In this document: positions 44,075 through 56,517 of the stretch, piece by piece
Layout of the letters: each line of letters starts with the position of its first letter
How positions within the stretch are numbered: position 1 is the first letter of the stretch
Assembly (NCBI GenBank): GCA_036873135.1
Contig: JAPTYO010000059.1
Span: 6,131,066 to 6,195,065, forward strand
DNA length: 64,000 nt
Direction: 5' to 3'
Source of the DNA: Clarkia xantiana subsp. parviflora
Taxonomy: Eukaryota > Streptophyta > Magnoliopsida > Myrtales > Onagraceae
Program-made: the position numbers and the translations under genes
The notes under the pieces: model-generated
Told to the model about the DNA's origin: nothing
Database searches by the model: none
What the model saw: the letters and a program-made list of their open reading frames with translations, nothing else

Positions 44075-45099
44075 ACATGCAGTCGACTGTGTCATCTCTT
44101 ACCGGGCTTTCTAAATATGATATGGGCTCAAATGGTTTCAAAAGTTGCTTCGCGAAATAAGCCCACTTAAAACGAGCTTCGATTAAATTTTTTATGGGCC
44201 ATGTTAAAAGTCTACTTGGACCTTTGTTTTTTCCTTTAAAATTTTAAGTTAGTTGGATTGAGCGAGACAGTCTTCACAGGGTAGTGGCCGGGTCTTCCAC
44301 ACAATTTAAGGTTTGATTAAATTAATAGAACCAACTTCTGTAAATAGAAGACGGACGTTTTTTGTCTTGAAAGGTGCTGCAGTTTTGTGATCGAAACGTA
44401 TCGTATTTGAGGTTAAAAAAAACTGTGTTCTGAACTAGCTAGCTAGTAGCAGTCTGTCTGTATTTTCAGGCATCGTGCTTTAAGTAGCCATAGTTCCAAA
44501 TCAAAACATTTAGTAACAAATATTCATGCTTCTTATACTTTTTTGTTGTTGTAGAAACTTAGGGATCTGATATACTTATTTAGATTCTCGGAGTCCGAAA
44601 CGTTCCGATGTAATGGCACATGATGTAATATTTATCAACTTGAGGCCCTCTCTCATTTGCACTTTGTCGAACTCGAACCTTCTTCTATATAATATACCGG
44701 ACGGCAATGCGAAAAGTGACTGAGTGGATAGTTTGATGAAATGGTAAAAACTACTTTTTTACAATAAGTTTGTTTAGGGTTGATCGGTGAAAGGAACGAT
44801 ACATTCAGGAAAATCATGTATGTATATATTATTTAGGAAAGATTCACATCAAAGAAACGTCGACACTGATTGAATTCATTCCCTATGCATCATTCCACGA
44901 CGTCTTTACTTTTGGTTTCTTGGAGTACAAGCTAAATCAGACAACTTGTCGCGCGTCACATGTAAAGTTATGAATCTTGATTATTGCGGTTTGACCTTCA
45001 TGGTGAGGTCAACGGGGAGTTTGGGGCGGTCTGATCTTTTGGATATAATTTATTATCTACGGCTATATATATAACGATGTATTCTCTGTAAAAGTGGGA
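44075..45099. other. Intergenic DNA without recognised features
   Basis: No coding frame or structured repeat that I can support. Confidence 0.4.
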
Positions 45100-45760
45100 C
45101 CTAGAGACTCAAAAAATCGCCAATGCTCGTGGACGTAGGGCGAAGTGAGTGAACCACGTAAAATCGTGTCTTCTACTTTGCTTTCTTTCTCAATCGTTTG
45201 TGAGTGTTGAGATAATCGATCTTAACAATTTGAACATATGATGCTTGTTGGATGTTAAAGTTTGGTTTCGTTGTCGGCTTCTCTAGTCTTGCCTGGATCG
45301 ACACCTAAGAGAGAAAGTGTGGAGTTGTGCCTCAAGATTCTCATCCGAAACATAAATAGTATAGTAGTTGTGAGTAATGATAGTCTTTTTTAAGGAATGC
45401 AGAAAGATTAATATTTATAGGGTCTTAAAACTGACTTCTGGAGTGGTTTCTTTATTGTTCTTGGTTGATAGAGGCGGTAGCGATTTTTTCTTATTTGTGG
45501 AGATGAGGGCAATAGGTCATCATGTGATAAAAAAGTTGCCTGTTCGTATTTCTTAAGTTTTCCGCTGAGCAAGTCCTCACCTTATATCTATTGAAATGAA
45601 GGGTTTCTTCTGAGCAAGTCGTCACCGATAAAGTACATCATGTTCCTTAGGAAAAATGGTTTCTCTAAGCAGGTCACCAATTCATATTCTTTAAGAGGAA
45701 GTGTTTCTTTTGAGCAGATCGCCACCTAATAATTTTTTGGCGTTCTTGAACAATATATAT
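45100..45760 (-). repeat. Old LTR remnant of the Tat-B LTR family
   Basis: From about 45480 the plus strand repeats GAGCAAGTCGTCACC / GAGCAGATCGCCACC followed by CTTAGGAAAAATGGTTTCT, the same alternating pattern as the minus-strand LTR at 60604-61110. A TATA-like aatatttatag (about 45410) sits in the matching place. Boundaries unclear, no target duplication found. Confidence 0.45.
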
Positions 45761-47235
45761 ATTCCATTATTCATCAAAATAGTCTATATACATGGCCATT
45801 AATTTATTATTTATACATCGCTATAATAGGAAGGAACAAAATAACAATGAGTACAACGATGCAACGGGTTTCAAGCATTACACCAAATAAAGTAATTTGC
45901 AACTCATATATATATATATATCCTCAGGCTCAGGACAAGAAAGAAAGATTGGAACAAAACAGGTCCTACATCTAGTGTGGGAATGTTTTCTTGTAGTAGC
46001 TAGCTAGCTAGGGTTATAATTAACATGTGAATCAATCAACAATGTCTTTTGCTACCACAATGTATCGTGATGCATCATCTGTTATTGCATTCCGCCTATT
46101 AATTTTTCTCCAACTATATATTTAATTTTCGGTACATATATTGAAGTAAATTAATTTGTGCGTAGCGTAGCCACATGGTTTGTTAGGTTAAAGTTTGGTT
46201 ATTAGACAGACATTTAAGTACGTACTGGTCTAGTCTAGTAGTGGGATATATATATATAGAGAGAGAGGTGTGATTTGGTTTACTTCCCTTTCATTTTCCC
46301 CTTGCTTGCTTTATAATGACCCAACTCCTCCTCAGTCCTCACATGGCAATTAAATTAGTCGACAAACAGGGAAATTCCATATGCTTAGTTTGGGAGAAAA
46401 ATATAAATAAAGGGTTCGCTGTCTTTGTAAAGTCCCATATCCCACAACCCCATTCCATGCAACCTCCCATATGAATATATATATTCTTTTTTTCTTCAAG
46501 TAACCAGAAAAGTTGAGTCTCCAAGAATTTAAACAACATTTAGATACTCACTTAATTTAAGTCATTTCTTCTAGCTCAATGCACCACTATGGTGCTAATG
46601 TTTTGTCATATTGTGCAAAATCCAAATGCATCAATGTGTTTAATCCAGACGCAACCACTTGATTACTCTTTTTTTTTCTTTTCAAAATACGGACAGTGCA
46701 CCAGTACTGGTGGATCCATATATTAAATAATGGAGTTCGCCATTTAAAAAAACCAAATTTGTGTCTATTAATTAGTTATCACTATTAATTTAAAAAAAAA
46801 AACAATAATAATAAAAATAGCGACTCCGTATATTACATTAATTTAATTTTTAAATTATAAAATCAAACACTTATATTTTGAACAAAATATACATAAAACT
46901 TAGGAGTTAAAAAATTCAATCGATTATTTTCATAAAATTGAGTTGCTGTTTTATTGCCAAGCATAGTCAAAATTGTCCATTTGCACTAGTACTGTGCACA
47001 GTTAGACTTATTTGTGGTTTTTTTTTTTATTCCACTGTCATATTAATTTGACTTAAGAGGAAAAAGTGAAGGAGTTGTACCCGTTATTAAGGTTACATTA
47101 CATTAATAGAAATGTTGGTTTAGTTTTTTTTAATTCATTGGTAGGGAGGTAGAAATAAAATAATTACTAGAAAGTAAAGATAAGGACTAAATAAAGGCAA
47201 GGAAAATAATAGGATGAAAACCCAAGGTCTTGTTT
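45761..47235. other. AT-rich intergenic DNA
   Basis: Contains AT and GA microsatellites (45908-45920 and 46250-46267). No supported gene. Confidence 0.4.
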
Positions 47236-47375
47236 GGTTGGACCAGCCGGTAAAGTAAGATGCGTTCATATGGGCGGCTCGTGGTCAAATTCCATTGTAG
47301 ACGCCACATTAGGAAGGTTTTAATTTTAACGCTCCTGAAATTGCAGAAGCAATTGTATATAATTAAAAAAAAAAA
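47236..47375 (+). mobile_element. Possible tRNA-derived SINE
   Basis: ACCAGCCGGTAAAG resembles a polymerase III A box, and GTGGTCAAATTCC about 35 nt later a B box. The unit ends in an A-run near 47365. No target duplication found. Confidence 0.35.
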
Positions 47376-50300
47376 GAAATATTTAGAGATAAAGAAAAAA
47401 TGACGTGATAAAAATAGTATATGACATCTAGATAATTAGTTAATTAATGGGGTTTATATTTGCAAAAAAATTAGCAAAGAAGGGATGTCCCCATTCCAAT
47501 ATGCCTACAATCCTTTAAAAGCATTGGTGCTTTTTTTTAATGGGACCCACCAATTTAGAGAGAGATAGAGATAAGTGCAACTTTTTAGGAGGGACTAACT
47601 TGCAAATTTATTTTTTTTTCCTAAAAAGGAGTGACTAAATTACTATCCATCTTATTTACATTTGAATTGTGAACCATTAATATTTTTTTATTGATACAAT
47701 CTCTTACTTTTTTTAATTTTCACTTTTTCATTAATTGATTTTTATATATATACCATTGATTTATGACGATTAATGTATGTAACTTTTTTTATTTTTGACT
47801 TATTATTGTTTTTTTAATTTAAATTATTATTCAGTCGTTCCTATTTATTTCTTTTTTTTATGGTTATTATTATTTACATGTTCTTATTTTTTTTTATGAA
47901 TTAATTACTGTATATCGTGTTATCAATCTATTCTTTTATATATATATAATTTTACACAAATAAATATGTTCTTTTATATTATAGTTAATTCGAACTAATT
48001 CAATTTTTTTAATTAATTAATTTAAAATTACCTTCAAAATTATTTTAATATTTAATTACCATCCTAATCGATTTTTTTGCTTATATTCACTGTTAAATAA
48101 AATATATTACATATTTAATACAAACTATATTATTTACTTAATTATTATTATATTATATAATAAATCATAACCATTTATCTCATTGTTGTTATATAAGCTT
48201 TATTTGTACTCGTACAAATGTGTTATCGTTTGATTTTGATAAAGTAAATATGCACCTCATTCTTCTATAGAATGAAATGAAGAAACAATATTATCTTGGA
48301 CTTATTGACGGTGGATTTAACTAGATGAATAATAGATGTGATTTTTAGATTTAAGTCGTTCGAGTTATACTTTTCAAATCCAAACTATAAGAGGCTGATA
48401 TATATATATATATATAGTTAGATGAAATTATACATTTATTTATTTATTTATTTTAGATGAAATTAATTTGTAGATCTTATATGCTGAAAAAAAATTTATG
48501 TACTTAAACTTGATTGACTCCGAGTACATGAAGAAGTAAATATTTTCTTACTTAACCATATATATAGCCCATTTTTGAATACCAATCACGACATAAATAA
48601 TTTATTATTAGAATAAGTTGTAAATACTATATGTAACATTTTTTTTTTTTAAGGTTTAAGTAGATTTATAATTTTTTTCTAAAAAAATTATATTGGGTTG
48701 GGAAAATGTTTTGGCAAGGTGAACCCTAAAAAGAAAATGAACTTTGATAGTTTTATGATTTTTTTTAAAACTATTATGTTTTGTGAACGGTTGGACTGGG
48801 TGAACGATAGATGACAAATGCATTTAAATATTATTTTTTTCAATCTAAAAAGCTAGTAAGTTAGTCCGAGTGAGCCTATTGACTCATTTTACCTCGAGGG
48901 TTCACCCGGCTAAACGGTTTACACAATTCGATAGTTATTTTAGCTAATAAATTCATAAAACTATTTAAGCACATTTGTACTTTAGAATTCCCTGTAATAA
49001 ACTATTCATCTAACACAATTCATTTTTCGGAGGCATGTGCATCTCAATTAATATATTAGTTATCACCATCTTATATATTATAATTTTTTTTCATATATAT
49101 AATATATAATAATTTACTCTTTTCCGTGATATAATAATGATCTATATATAATATAATTTGGGTCAGTTTAACATATGAATGACACATAACATTTTATGCA
49201 ACATAGTTGTCAAAAAGAAACAATTCTATTGGTTGATAAAAAAAATTTAAGTTACAAATAATTAAATTCTAAAGCCAACTAGACATCAACAAGCTTTAAA
49301 AATGCACAAACACCTCTCATTGATCCTCACAAACTGTTTTTTTTACATCTTTTTTCTCAACACAAAAGTTCATTCTCTCATCTATTTCATAATCTCTTTT
49401 GAAATGACTACTAATATTATTATATCTAATAATATTTATTGTGATCTTAGGTAAAAAAAAAACTAATTTATATGTATTTTTTAAAATCAAATCTTTCAAC
49501 TTTTTCATTTTCTTTTTTGAAATAATAATATTAGTTATTATTTAGGTAAAATTTAATATATACATAATTTAATATTAAATAAATATGACTTAACTTTTAT
49601 TTAGTATTTTTAATTTATTCGTCAAATTTTTACAATAATTTTTTAAATTAGTCTTTCATGCAAATGAGTTTTATAGTACCATAGTATAATATTTATTAAA
49701 AAATAATTATATATACACATTACAATTTTCATATGAACTGTTTTATTTATAAAAGTTAAATATAATTCAGATATATTTTATTTTGAGATGTATCATTTAA
49801 TAATAAAGACGGAATTGGTAAAAAAAAATAATAGAGAATGAGAGATGTAAGATGTGAGGAGAAAGTAGATAATTTAATCTAACGGTTTTAATGTTGAGTT
49901 AAAAATACTATACTCTAAAATAGCCAACTCTCTAAAATTATTTGCAAAAGCAAGACAACTTCGAAAGTGTGGTAGCAAGTCCCCTATTCATTGTATGTCT
50001 GCCACTGGATCCATATTGTGGAATTGCTAATTAAGCTACGGTAATATCACGTGGTAATAAAATATTAAATCAACAGAATACTCTAAAATATAGGAAAAGG
50101 TAAAAAAAAATTCTAACAAAACAATAAAAATATTGAAAAATTCTAATGATATATAAATTTAATTTTCTTTTGTATAAGACTTTTTTAAAAAATAATTATT
50201 ATTCTTTGTACATTTTTTAATATATACTTTTGTTAATTATTGATAGTCAATAAATACTATTTTCCGATTTTGAAGTAGTGAAAAATAAAATGCTTGCAAC

Positions 50301-50589
50301 AATTTAAAATACGCGGTTGGAGCCCTATAAGCTATATATCTAGCTAACGGTGCCGTTGTATTGAGTTAAAACTTGTGGGGGCAAAATTTAGTGCTCTCAA
50401 AGGAGAGCATACATATATGTCATTCATTTAACATAAAGACGGACGGATGGCATGGCATGCTTCCCTCACTTACTCAATCGCTTTTCCAATGCAAGTTTAA
50501 TTATCATTATGAGATTTTGGTGTACGTATTCGGATGAACTTGCCTCAAAATTGATGGAACAAATATATATATGAATCTAATTATCATTA
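47376..50589. other. Very AT-rich intergenic DNA
   Basis: Homopolymer and TATA-rich sequence. No coding frame or TE end supported. A minus-strand 63-codon frame at 49317-49508 is compositional. Confidence 0.45.
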
Positions 50590-50740
50590 TGTACTCACTA
50601 GGAGTGGTGGTCTAATGCTTAAAAATATTTTATCTCATGTGTTTTGGTTTTGAAATTCCAGGTTCAGAATTCCTTGAGAATTCAACTTGCAATAACCTGA
50701 TTAAAAATTCAAGTCCCATGTAACTCACATATTATGTCAA
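50590..50740 (+). mobile_element. Possible tRNA-derived SINE
   Basis: GTGGTCTAATGCTTAAA resembles an A box and GGTTTTGAAATTCC a B box about 40 nt later, the layout of plant tRNA-derived SINEs. Ends not defined. Confidence 0.3.
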
Positions 50741-50849
50741 TAAGCATAAGAAGAAGCGAATTAAATTTGCTAACTGGATGACATCTTAACTATACTAAGT
50801 TGTTTGTGGGGTTACGTATAGCTATAGATTTATATTATGTTGACTAAAA

Positions 50850-52340
50850 TGTTAGTTAGTTAGTTGACTAACTACTAGTTACTATATATAACTTCATTTA
50901 CAATCAATGTAACTAACTTTGATCATTCAGTAACATTCATGATCTTTTACTACATCACACGGTATCAGAGTTGTATTCCCTCATTCCATTACACATCTTC
51001 ATCGTTATCTTCCTCATTTAGTTCTTAGATCTTAAGCTTCGTTAATTTCGGTTGTTCTAGTTTATCAATTGCTTCATCGATTATGTTCGATATCTTCGTC
51101 TTGATCAAGATCAGATCATTTCAAGTTGTTTCAAGCTGCTTGAAGTTGTTTCAAAAATTGTTATATGTGAATAACTGATTTGTTGAAGATCTGTTGCAGT
51201 GTTATTCAATTGCTAATGAAACTATGAATGTTGATAATGTTAATGATTTAAAAGATTCTTTACATCTTCATACTGAAGACACGACTAGAGTTACATTAAT
51301 TCCATTCAATCTCATCGGCATATAGAATTATCATAACTGGAATCAATCGATCAAAGGTCTTCTTGTCAAAGGAAATCTCTCTTTCATCGATGGACCATGT
51401 CTTCGAGCTTTGATTAATATTGCTCAAAGACAGAAGTGAAATAAATGTAAATGATTGCGAAGGCTTGTTTTCGCAATTCAGTTGAGAAATGAGAATGAAT
51501 TGGCTACTGGATTAGTTTACAATCCTACTGTGCAATCAATTTTGAATGTTCTTCGCGATATGTTTGATAAGGTGGATGACACTCAGATCTTACAATTAAC
51601 TTGAGAGATATATCGTACTTTACATAGGTACATTATCAATTACTGAGTTCTTTGCAGAAATGAAGCATTTATGGGATGCATTAGTTTCAATTCATGATCT
51701 AGTTATGAAATGCATATATTGCATTATTGAGTGCTAGTAAGGAAAATTAGAAAATCATATAATTTATGCTTGATGTAAATGAAACATATGCTCATGTTCC
51801 TATCAATATGTTGATGAAACTACATTTGCCTAGCCTTAGTGTTGTATTTTTAGTTTTACTTCAAGAAGAAATTCAGATATATATTTCTTGATCAATTTCA
51901 AATTGACTTATTAAAAACTCAATAGAACTATATTCTGCAAAAGGCACTGTCATAATTGGACAATTTCATTGTTTAAGTGGGAATGGCAGTAACATTGGTT
52001 CTCGTTTCAATCGCATTACCATTTGCTACAATGATAATATCTCTTTTGGTGGTTTCAATGGTTCTAAATGTCAAAATATTCCTAGAATTATTCGTGGCAG
52101 GATTGATAAAACATGATGTTTATGTTCCTTTTGTGGCAAAAAAAGGCCATAAAGTGGATACTTGCTGGAGCAAACATGTTCCAATAAGTATGACGAGAAA
52201 ATGGGCAGCTTCTAATGGTGTTTTTACAAAAATTCAAATGAGTTTATGGATGTTACTGGAAATAGTGGACTTATGCATGTAGTTTCTAATAATTCAGTTC
52301 AGCATGTAGTTGCTTCTACCTCAATTCATCATGTAGCTAT
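50850..52340 (+). mobile_element. Copia-3, decayed, 5' part
   Basis: A short LTR (about 50850-50959, TGTTAGTTAG...TACATCACA) is followed by CGGTATCAGAG, a degraded tRNA-Met primer site. A gag remnant follows on the plus strand: a Met near 51220, IPFNLIGI then NYHNWNQSIKGLL and KGNLSFIDGP, with many stops and shifts, and a knuckle remnant (KKGHKVDTCW) near 52140-52165. Tat-B is inserted at 52341, so the rest of copia-3 is outside the window. Confidence 0.7.
51220..52300 (+). pseudogene. Copia-3 gag remnant
   Basis: Retrotran_gag_3-like text with in-frame stops (for example after NLIGI), then YNPTVQSILNVLRDMFDKVD and TEFFAEMKHLWDALVSIHDL typical of copia gag, and a frameshifted zinc knuckle. 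Too many lesions to function. Confidence 0.7.
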
Positions 52341-53060
52341 TGTTGGATATAATTCGAGACAACCTTACAAAGGTCGACAACATTGAAGTCGGAACTCTCA
52401 AAAGTCAAGTCAACGACTAATCATATTGAGATTGGGGATACAAAGACAAATAGTCGACACCAACATAAAAGTAAGTCGACAAGCATCGTGACTTCTAAAC
52501 ACGTGACGGCCTGTTGCTCACTTAAAAGACTATCCCTCTTAAGGAAAGAGTCGAGTCGACACCAGGCACTAAGACTAAACATTTCCTCTTATGAAAGGGG
52601 CACCAGCTGGCGACGTACTTGTCATCTACTTCAGCCGCCACAAGGAAACCTTCCTCCTAAGGAATGGTGAGGGGGCGACCTACTTGTCACCTAATGACAT
52701 CCTACCGCCATTGAGAAGCTAATCACAAAAAAATCACCGCAATTGAGCAGCGAATCACAAGCAAGCTACCGCCACAGAGAAAGTCGGTACATTTCCCCTA
52801 TAAATAAGGGAACACTTTCATTATTTAAGACACTTACATTCAGATACTTCAATAGTATTCTCTTAAATTCCATTACTGAATTAAGCTTTGGAGTGGAATC
52901 AAGAGCCATCCCCACCCCTTTTCAGGTCCTCGCCTATTATAAGCAGCTAAAGGAAACTAAGTCCCTTTAAAGTCGACATAGACACCTAAAGAAGCCAGCC
53001 ACAGGAGAGATCTCAAAATCCATTAGCAGAAGTTCAAGCCACGTCATTTTGATCCCAACA
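52341..53060 (+). repeat. Tat-B 5' LTR (720 bp)
   Basis: TGTTGGATAT to GATCCCAACA. It contains alternating GCGACCTACTTGTCACC and CCTCTTAAGGAA-type blocks (52500-52760) and CCTATAAATAAGG (about 52797-52809), a good TATA box. A related LTR, inverted and truncated, is at 60604-61110. Confidence 0.88.
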
Positions 53061-53079
53061 TTTGGCACCGTCTGTTGGA
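53061..53079 (+). other. Tat-B primer-binding site
   Basis: TTTGGCACCGTCTGTTGGA follows the LTR end. It matches the Tat-A site except for two changes (GCACC for GCGCC; GTTGG for GTGGG). Confidence 0.8.
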
Positions 53080-53097
53080 ATCGTGATAAAAAAAGTC

Positions 53098-53711
53098 ATG
53101 GCGCCACCAAGGAGTCGAGTAAGGAAAAACCAAACACGTAGAGCTGAGGGTATATTCCAAGGGTTGAATGAAACCTTGGAAGATTACTTTAGGTGATTCC
53201 AAGGAGCGTACAGCGGAGGCGAACTCTCAGAAAAAGAAGCTATCCGGGTATTCTTCAGAGGGTTGGGACCCCAATCCCAATCCTTGGCCATCACTCAGTA
53301 CACTGAACAGGTGGGAAGTTGGGTGAAACTGATCCAGAGAGCGACTTTCCATGTGAGAGTAGAGAAAACGCGAGTAAATCGCCTCTTACAGCCAGAACCT
53401 CCAGTGGTTGAGGCGAAAGCTCATCTATACGGGGAGTTTCTTCGAGAGAATTTCGACAAACCAAAAAAATGTTAGAAAGGCTTCATTTAGCCGAAATAGA
53501 TCATCATCTTCTTCCTCATGGCGAATATCATCGAGAAGAGGGGCATGACTCCGAGGACTGCCTCCTCGCCAGGAGAGAACTGGAATTTATGCAAGAAGAA
53601 ATCTAACCTCACCATCGCCACCGCTCTCATGAGCAAAGAAGGTGGCGAACACCCCCAGACAACGAAATCAATGTCCTGTCGGGAGGATTTGCCGCTGGAG
53701 GAGAGTCAAGC
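53098..53711 (+). pseudogene. gag: Tat-B gag, internally deleted
   Basis: Starts MAPPRSRVRKN and after about 20 codons jumps to LNETLEDYF, equivalent to the part of Tat-A gag after its capsid core, so roughly 200-300 codons including the WFF core are missing. A TGA (53194-53196) interrupts YFR-FQGAYS. The knuckle survives as EYHREEGHDSEDC (about 53521-53563) but the first Cys codon reads GGC. The gag tail SGGFAAGGESS is in another frame. Non-functional. Confidence 0.85.
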
Positions 53712-54926
53712 ATGGCTCGAGATACTTATGCGGCTCAAGACATCTCTATGCCAGGTACTCTCAAGAGACCGAGGACGCTGGAGCCCATGGCAGTCACCTT
53801 CTCCACGAAAGACTTGTCAGGATCAACACAACTCCATGAAGACGCCCTCGTAATCACAACTCAAATAGATAACTTTCAAGTTAAAAGGATACTTATCGAT
53901 GGAGGAAGTTCTACCGATGTAATAACCTACGAGGCTATAGTCGCGATGGGATATAAAAAGGAAGATCTTCAAAAGATGACTTCCCCATTGGTAGGATTTG
54001 CAGGGAGAACGACTTACCCCTTGGGGGCAATACAACTCCCTGTGATCTTGGGCCATGGATGGAAGGCCTTGCATTTAAAGGTGCGTTTTGTGGTCGTCGA
54101 CCAGATCAACGCCTACAACGCCATATTGGGAAGGAAGACTTTCAATTCCAACTACATTGTCCCTTCCACTACCCATCAAGTTATGAAATTCTCCACTCAT
54201 CATGGAATGGGAGAGGTATGGGGCGACCAAAAGGCATCTCGACAATGTTACATCAATCTTCTTCGAAGATGAAATCAGAGGGAAGCCTTGTCCATCGTGA
54301 CAGACGAAGATCCCCGGGAAGAAGGCGGACGACCAGCCCCAATGGAAGTATTAGTGGAAGTCGCTCTGGAGGAGGGCGATAAAAAAGTTAAAATTGGAGC
54401 TGATCTACAGTTAGAAATAGCCAAAAGAATAACTGCCCTCCTTAGAGAGTATAAGGAGCTGTTTGCTTGGGAGCCCAGCGACATGCCAGGAATAAGCCCC
54501 GATATCATCTCTCACGAGCTGAGAATAGATCCAGTTGTGAAACCTATAGCTCAAAAAAGAAGATCTATGGGAGCTGAGACAAAGGCAGTGATACTCCAAG
54601 AAGTGGGAAAGCTGGCCGAGGCCGGTTTTGTGAAAGAAATACAATTCCAAACTTGGGTCACCAACCCAGTCTTGGTGAGGAAATCTAATAAGAGATGGAG
54701 GATGTGCGTAGATTTCCGAGATCTCAACAAAGCATGTCCTAAAGACTCCTACCCCTTACCAAGGATCGACCAACTTGTCGACGCCACTTCAGGACATGAG
54801 CTTGTAAGCTTCATGGACGCATACCGGGATACAATCAAATACAGATGCATCCCAACGATGAGGCCCATACCGCCTTTTATGCAGATAGCGAAATCTACCA
54901 TTATAAGGTCATGCATTTTGGTTTGA
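53712..54926 (+). pseudogene. Tat-B protease and N-terminal reverse transcriptase
   Basis: Protease active site RILIDGGSSTDV, flap TTYPLGAIQLPVILGHG and AYNAILGRKTFN are intact-looking. A TGA (54270-54272) follows the protease C-terminus (CYINLLRR), and the same frame continues into reverse transcriptase: LFAWEPSDMPGISPDI, QTWVTNPVLV, MCVDFRDLNKACPKDSYP and VDATSGHELVSFMDAY. The frame is lost after DAY (about 54828), where two bases appear to be missing before GYNQI. Confidence 0.93.
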
Positions 54927-55905
54927 TTAACGCTGGAGCCACTTATCAAAGGATGGTCAACAAGCTCTTTAAATCTATGATAGGGAGAAACATGGAGGCC
55001 TATGTCGACGACATGTTGGTTAAAACAAGGAGGGGCCAATACCATGTCCAAGATCTAGCAGAAGCGTTTGCATGCATGCGACGCCATCAAGTAAGATTGA
55101 ATCCAACCAAGTGTGCTTTTGGTGTTCAATCTGGGAAATTTCTGGGTTTTATGGTCAGCCAGAGAGGGATCGAGGCCAATCCAGTAAAAGTCACCACCAT
55201 AGAAGAAATGTCATCGCCTACATGCCATAGAGAGGTACATAGTCTCAATGGAAGGTTGGCTTCTTTGGGAAGATTTCTGGCAAGGTCAGGAGATAAATCC
55301 CTCCCTTTCTTTAAAATCCTAAGAGCAAACAAGAAGTTCGAGTGGACGCATTGTGAAGAAGCCTTCCAGCAGCTGAAAAACCACCTCCACTCGCTTCCCG
55401 CCTTGGCAAAACCATTACCTGAGGATCCCTTATTCCTTTACCTAAGTGTAAGCCCGGCGACGGTAAGCTCAGTACTCATCAAAGAAACATGCAACATCCA
55501 AATCCCAGTCTATTATGTTAGCAAGCTTTTTGGTGTCACCGAAGCCAACTACATGGAGATTGAGAAGTATCTATATGCTATACTAGTAGCAGCAAGAAAA
55601 CTACGACCTTATTTCCACGCCCATGAAATCACGGTACTTACCAATCAACCTCTAAAACAACTTATACAGAAGCCCGAAATTTCGGGAAGGATGGTCAAAT
55701 GGGCGGTGGAGCTAAGTGAATTTCACATCCGTTTTGAGCCACGAAAGGCCATCAAGGGCCAAGCGCTGGCCGACTTTATAGCAGAAAATACGGCGACACC
55801 AAATGCAAAACCTGTCGTCCTCCCACGAGAAGAACATGTGAAAGCCACGCCAGAAAACACTGCCAACGATAATATGTCGTGGTTGCTATACACTGATGGT
55901 TCATA
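54830..55905 (+). pseudogene. Tat-B reverse transcriptase, RNase H and start of second RNase H
   Basis: Open from about 54830: MHPNDEAHTAFYAD, the FGLINAGATYQRMVNKLF finger, YVDDMLVK catalytic motif, then the gypsy RNase H (DPLFLYLSVSP; ANYMEIEKYLYAI; RPYFHAHEITVLTNQPLKQL) and its C-terminus GQALADFIAENTA. The archaeal-type RNase H begins WLLYTDGS and is cut at 55905 by a copia insertion; residues after that belong to the LTR. Confidence 0.95.
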
Positions 55906-56504
55906 TGTAAGCATATGGTGATGGGCGTCGTAATTGGTAGCCCATAATATGTATAGTTTACCTAATGAACTTGGGTAAATGTCACATTAGGGTAATTTTG
56001 CCAGACCCATATCTCAATTGACATGGGAGGCCCAAAATTGGGCCTCCCCAAATACATAGGCCGACCGAATATTATGGTTGGGGTAAAGTGGACTTTTGTC
56101 CACTTTACTCCTCCTATAAATAAGAGGTGTTAGGGAAATTTTAGGGTTAATCATATTTCCCTCACAAGAGAGTTTTAGAGAGAAAAACCCTCCTCCCATA
56201 CACAAGGTTCGGCCGAACCACATAAGTCACCTAGGGTGTGCCAAATTGCTATCTGAGCAAACTCTCTAGAGATCTGTCCCCGTGCCGAGAATCTATCAGA
56301 GGCTTTGCTGTGGAGCTGCACCACGTAGGGCTTCTCTAACAAGAATCTCTACGGGTCCCGTTCGGAGGATCGCGAACTCCCTCGAGCAAGGATCTTGGAC
56401 TACGGTTACTCTTGAGGTATGTGTAAACTTTCCGCTGCGTAATTGATATTATTATCACATACCATGTTTAAGTTTTCGTAGTGATTACTCCCCGTAATCT
56501 AACA
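55906..56504 (+). repeat. 5' LTR of the second gag-only copia copy (599 bp)
   Basis: TGTAAGCATATGG to CTAACA, homologous along its length to the LTRs at 15965 and 31313 but more diverged from them than they are from each other. TATA box TATAAATA at 56115-56122. Confidence 0.93.
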
Positions 56505-56505
56505 G

Positions 56506-56517
56506 TGGTATCAGAGC
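56506..56517 (+). other. Primer-binding site of the second gag-only copia copy
   Basis: TGGTATCAGAGC, perfect complement to the initiator tRNA-Met end, one base after the LTR. Confidence 0.93.

Larger units (their letters stand above)
52341..55905 (+). mobile_element. Tat-B, Ty3/gypsy Tat-lineage element, 5' part
   Basis: 5' LTR (52341-53060), primer site TTTGGCACCGTCTGTTGG, truncated gag, protease, reverse transcriptase, RNase H and the start of the second RNase H. There it is cut by the copia element at 55906. The remainder (integrase, 3' LTR) is not seen. Left flank gctat (52336-52340). Confidence 0.93.

Noticed and set aside
46339..46539. 66-codon minus-strand frame as a host gene
   Set aside because: AT-rich, no domain, no splice or promoter context that stands out.
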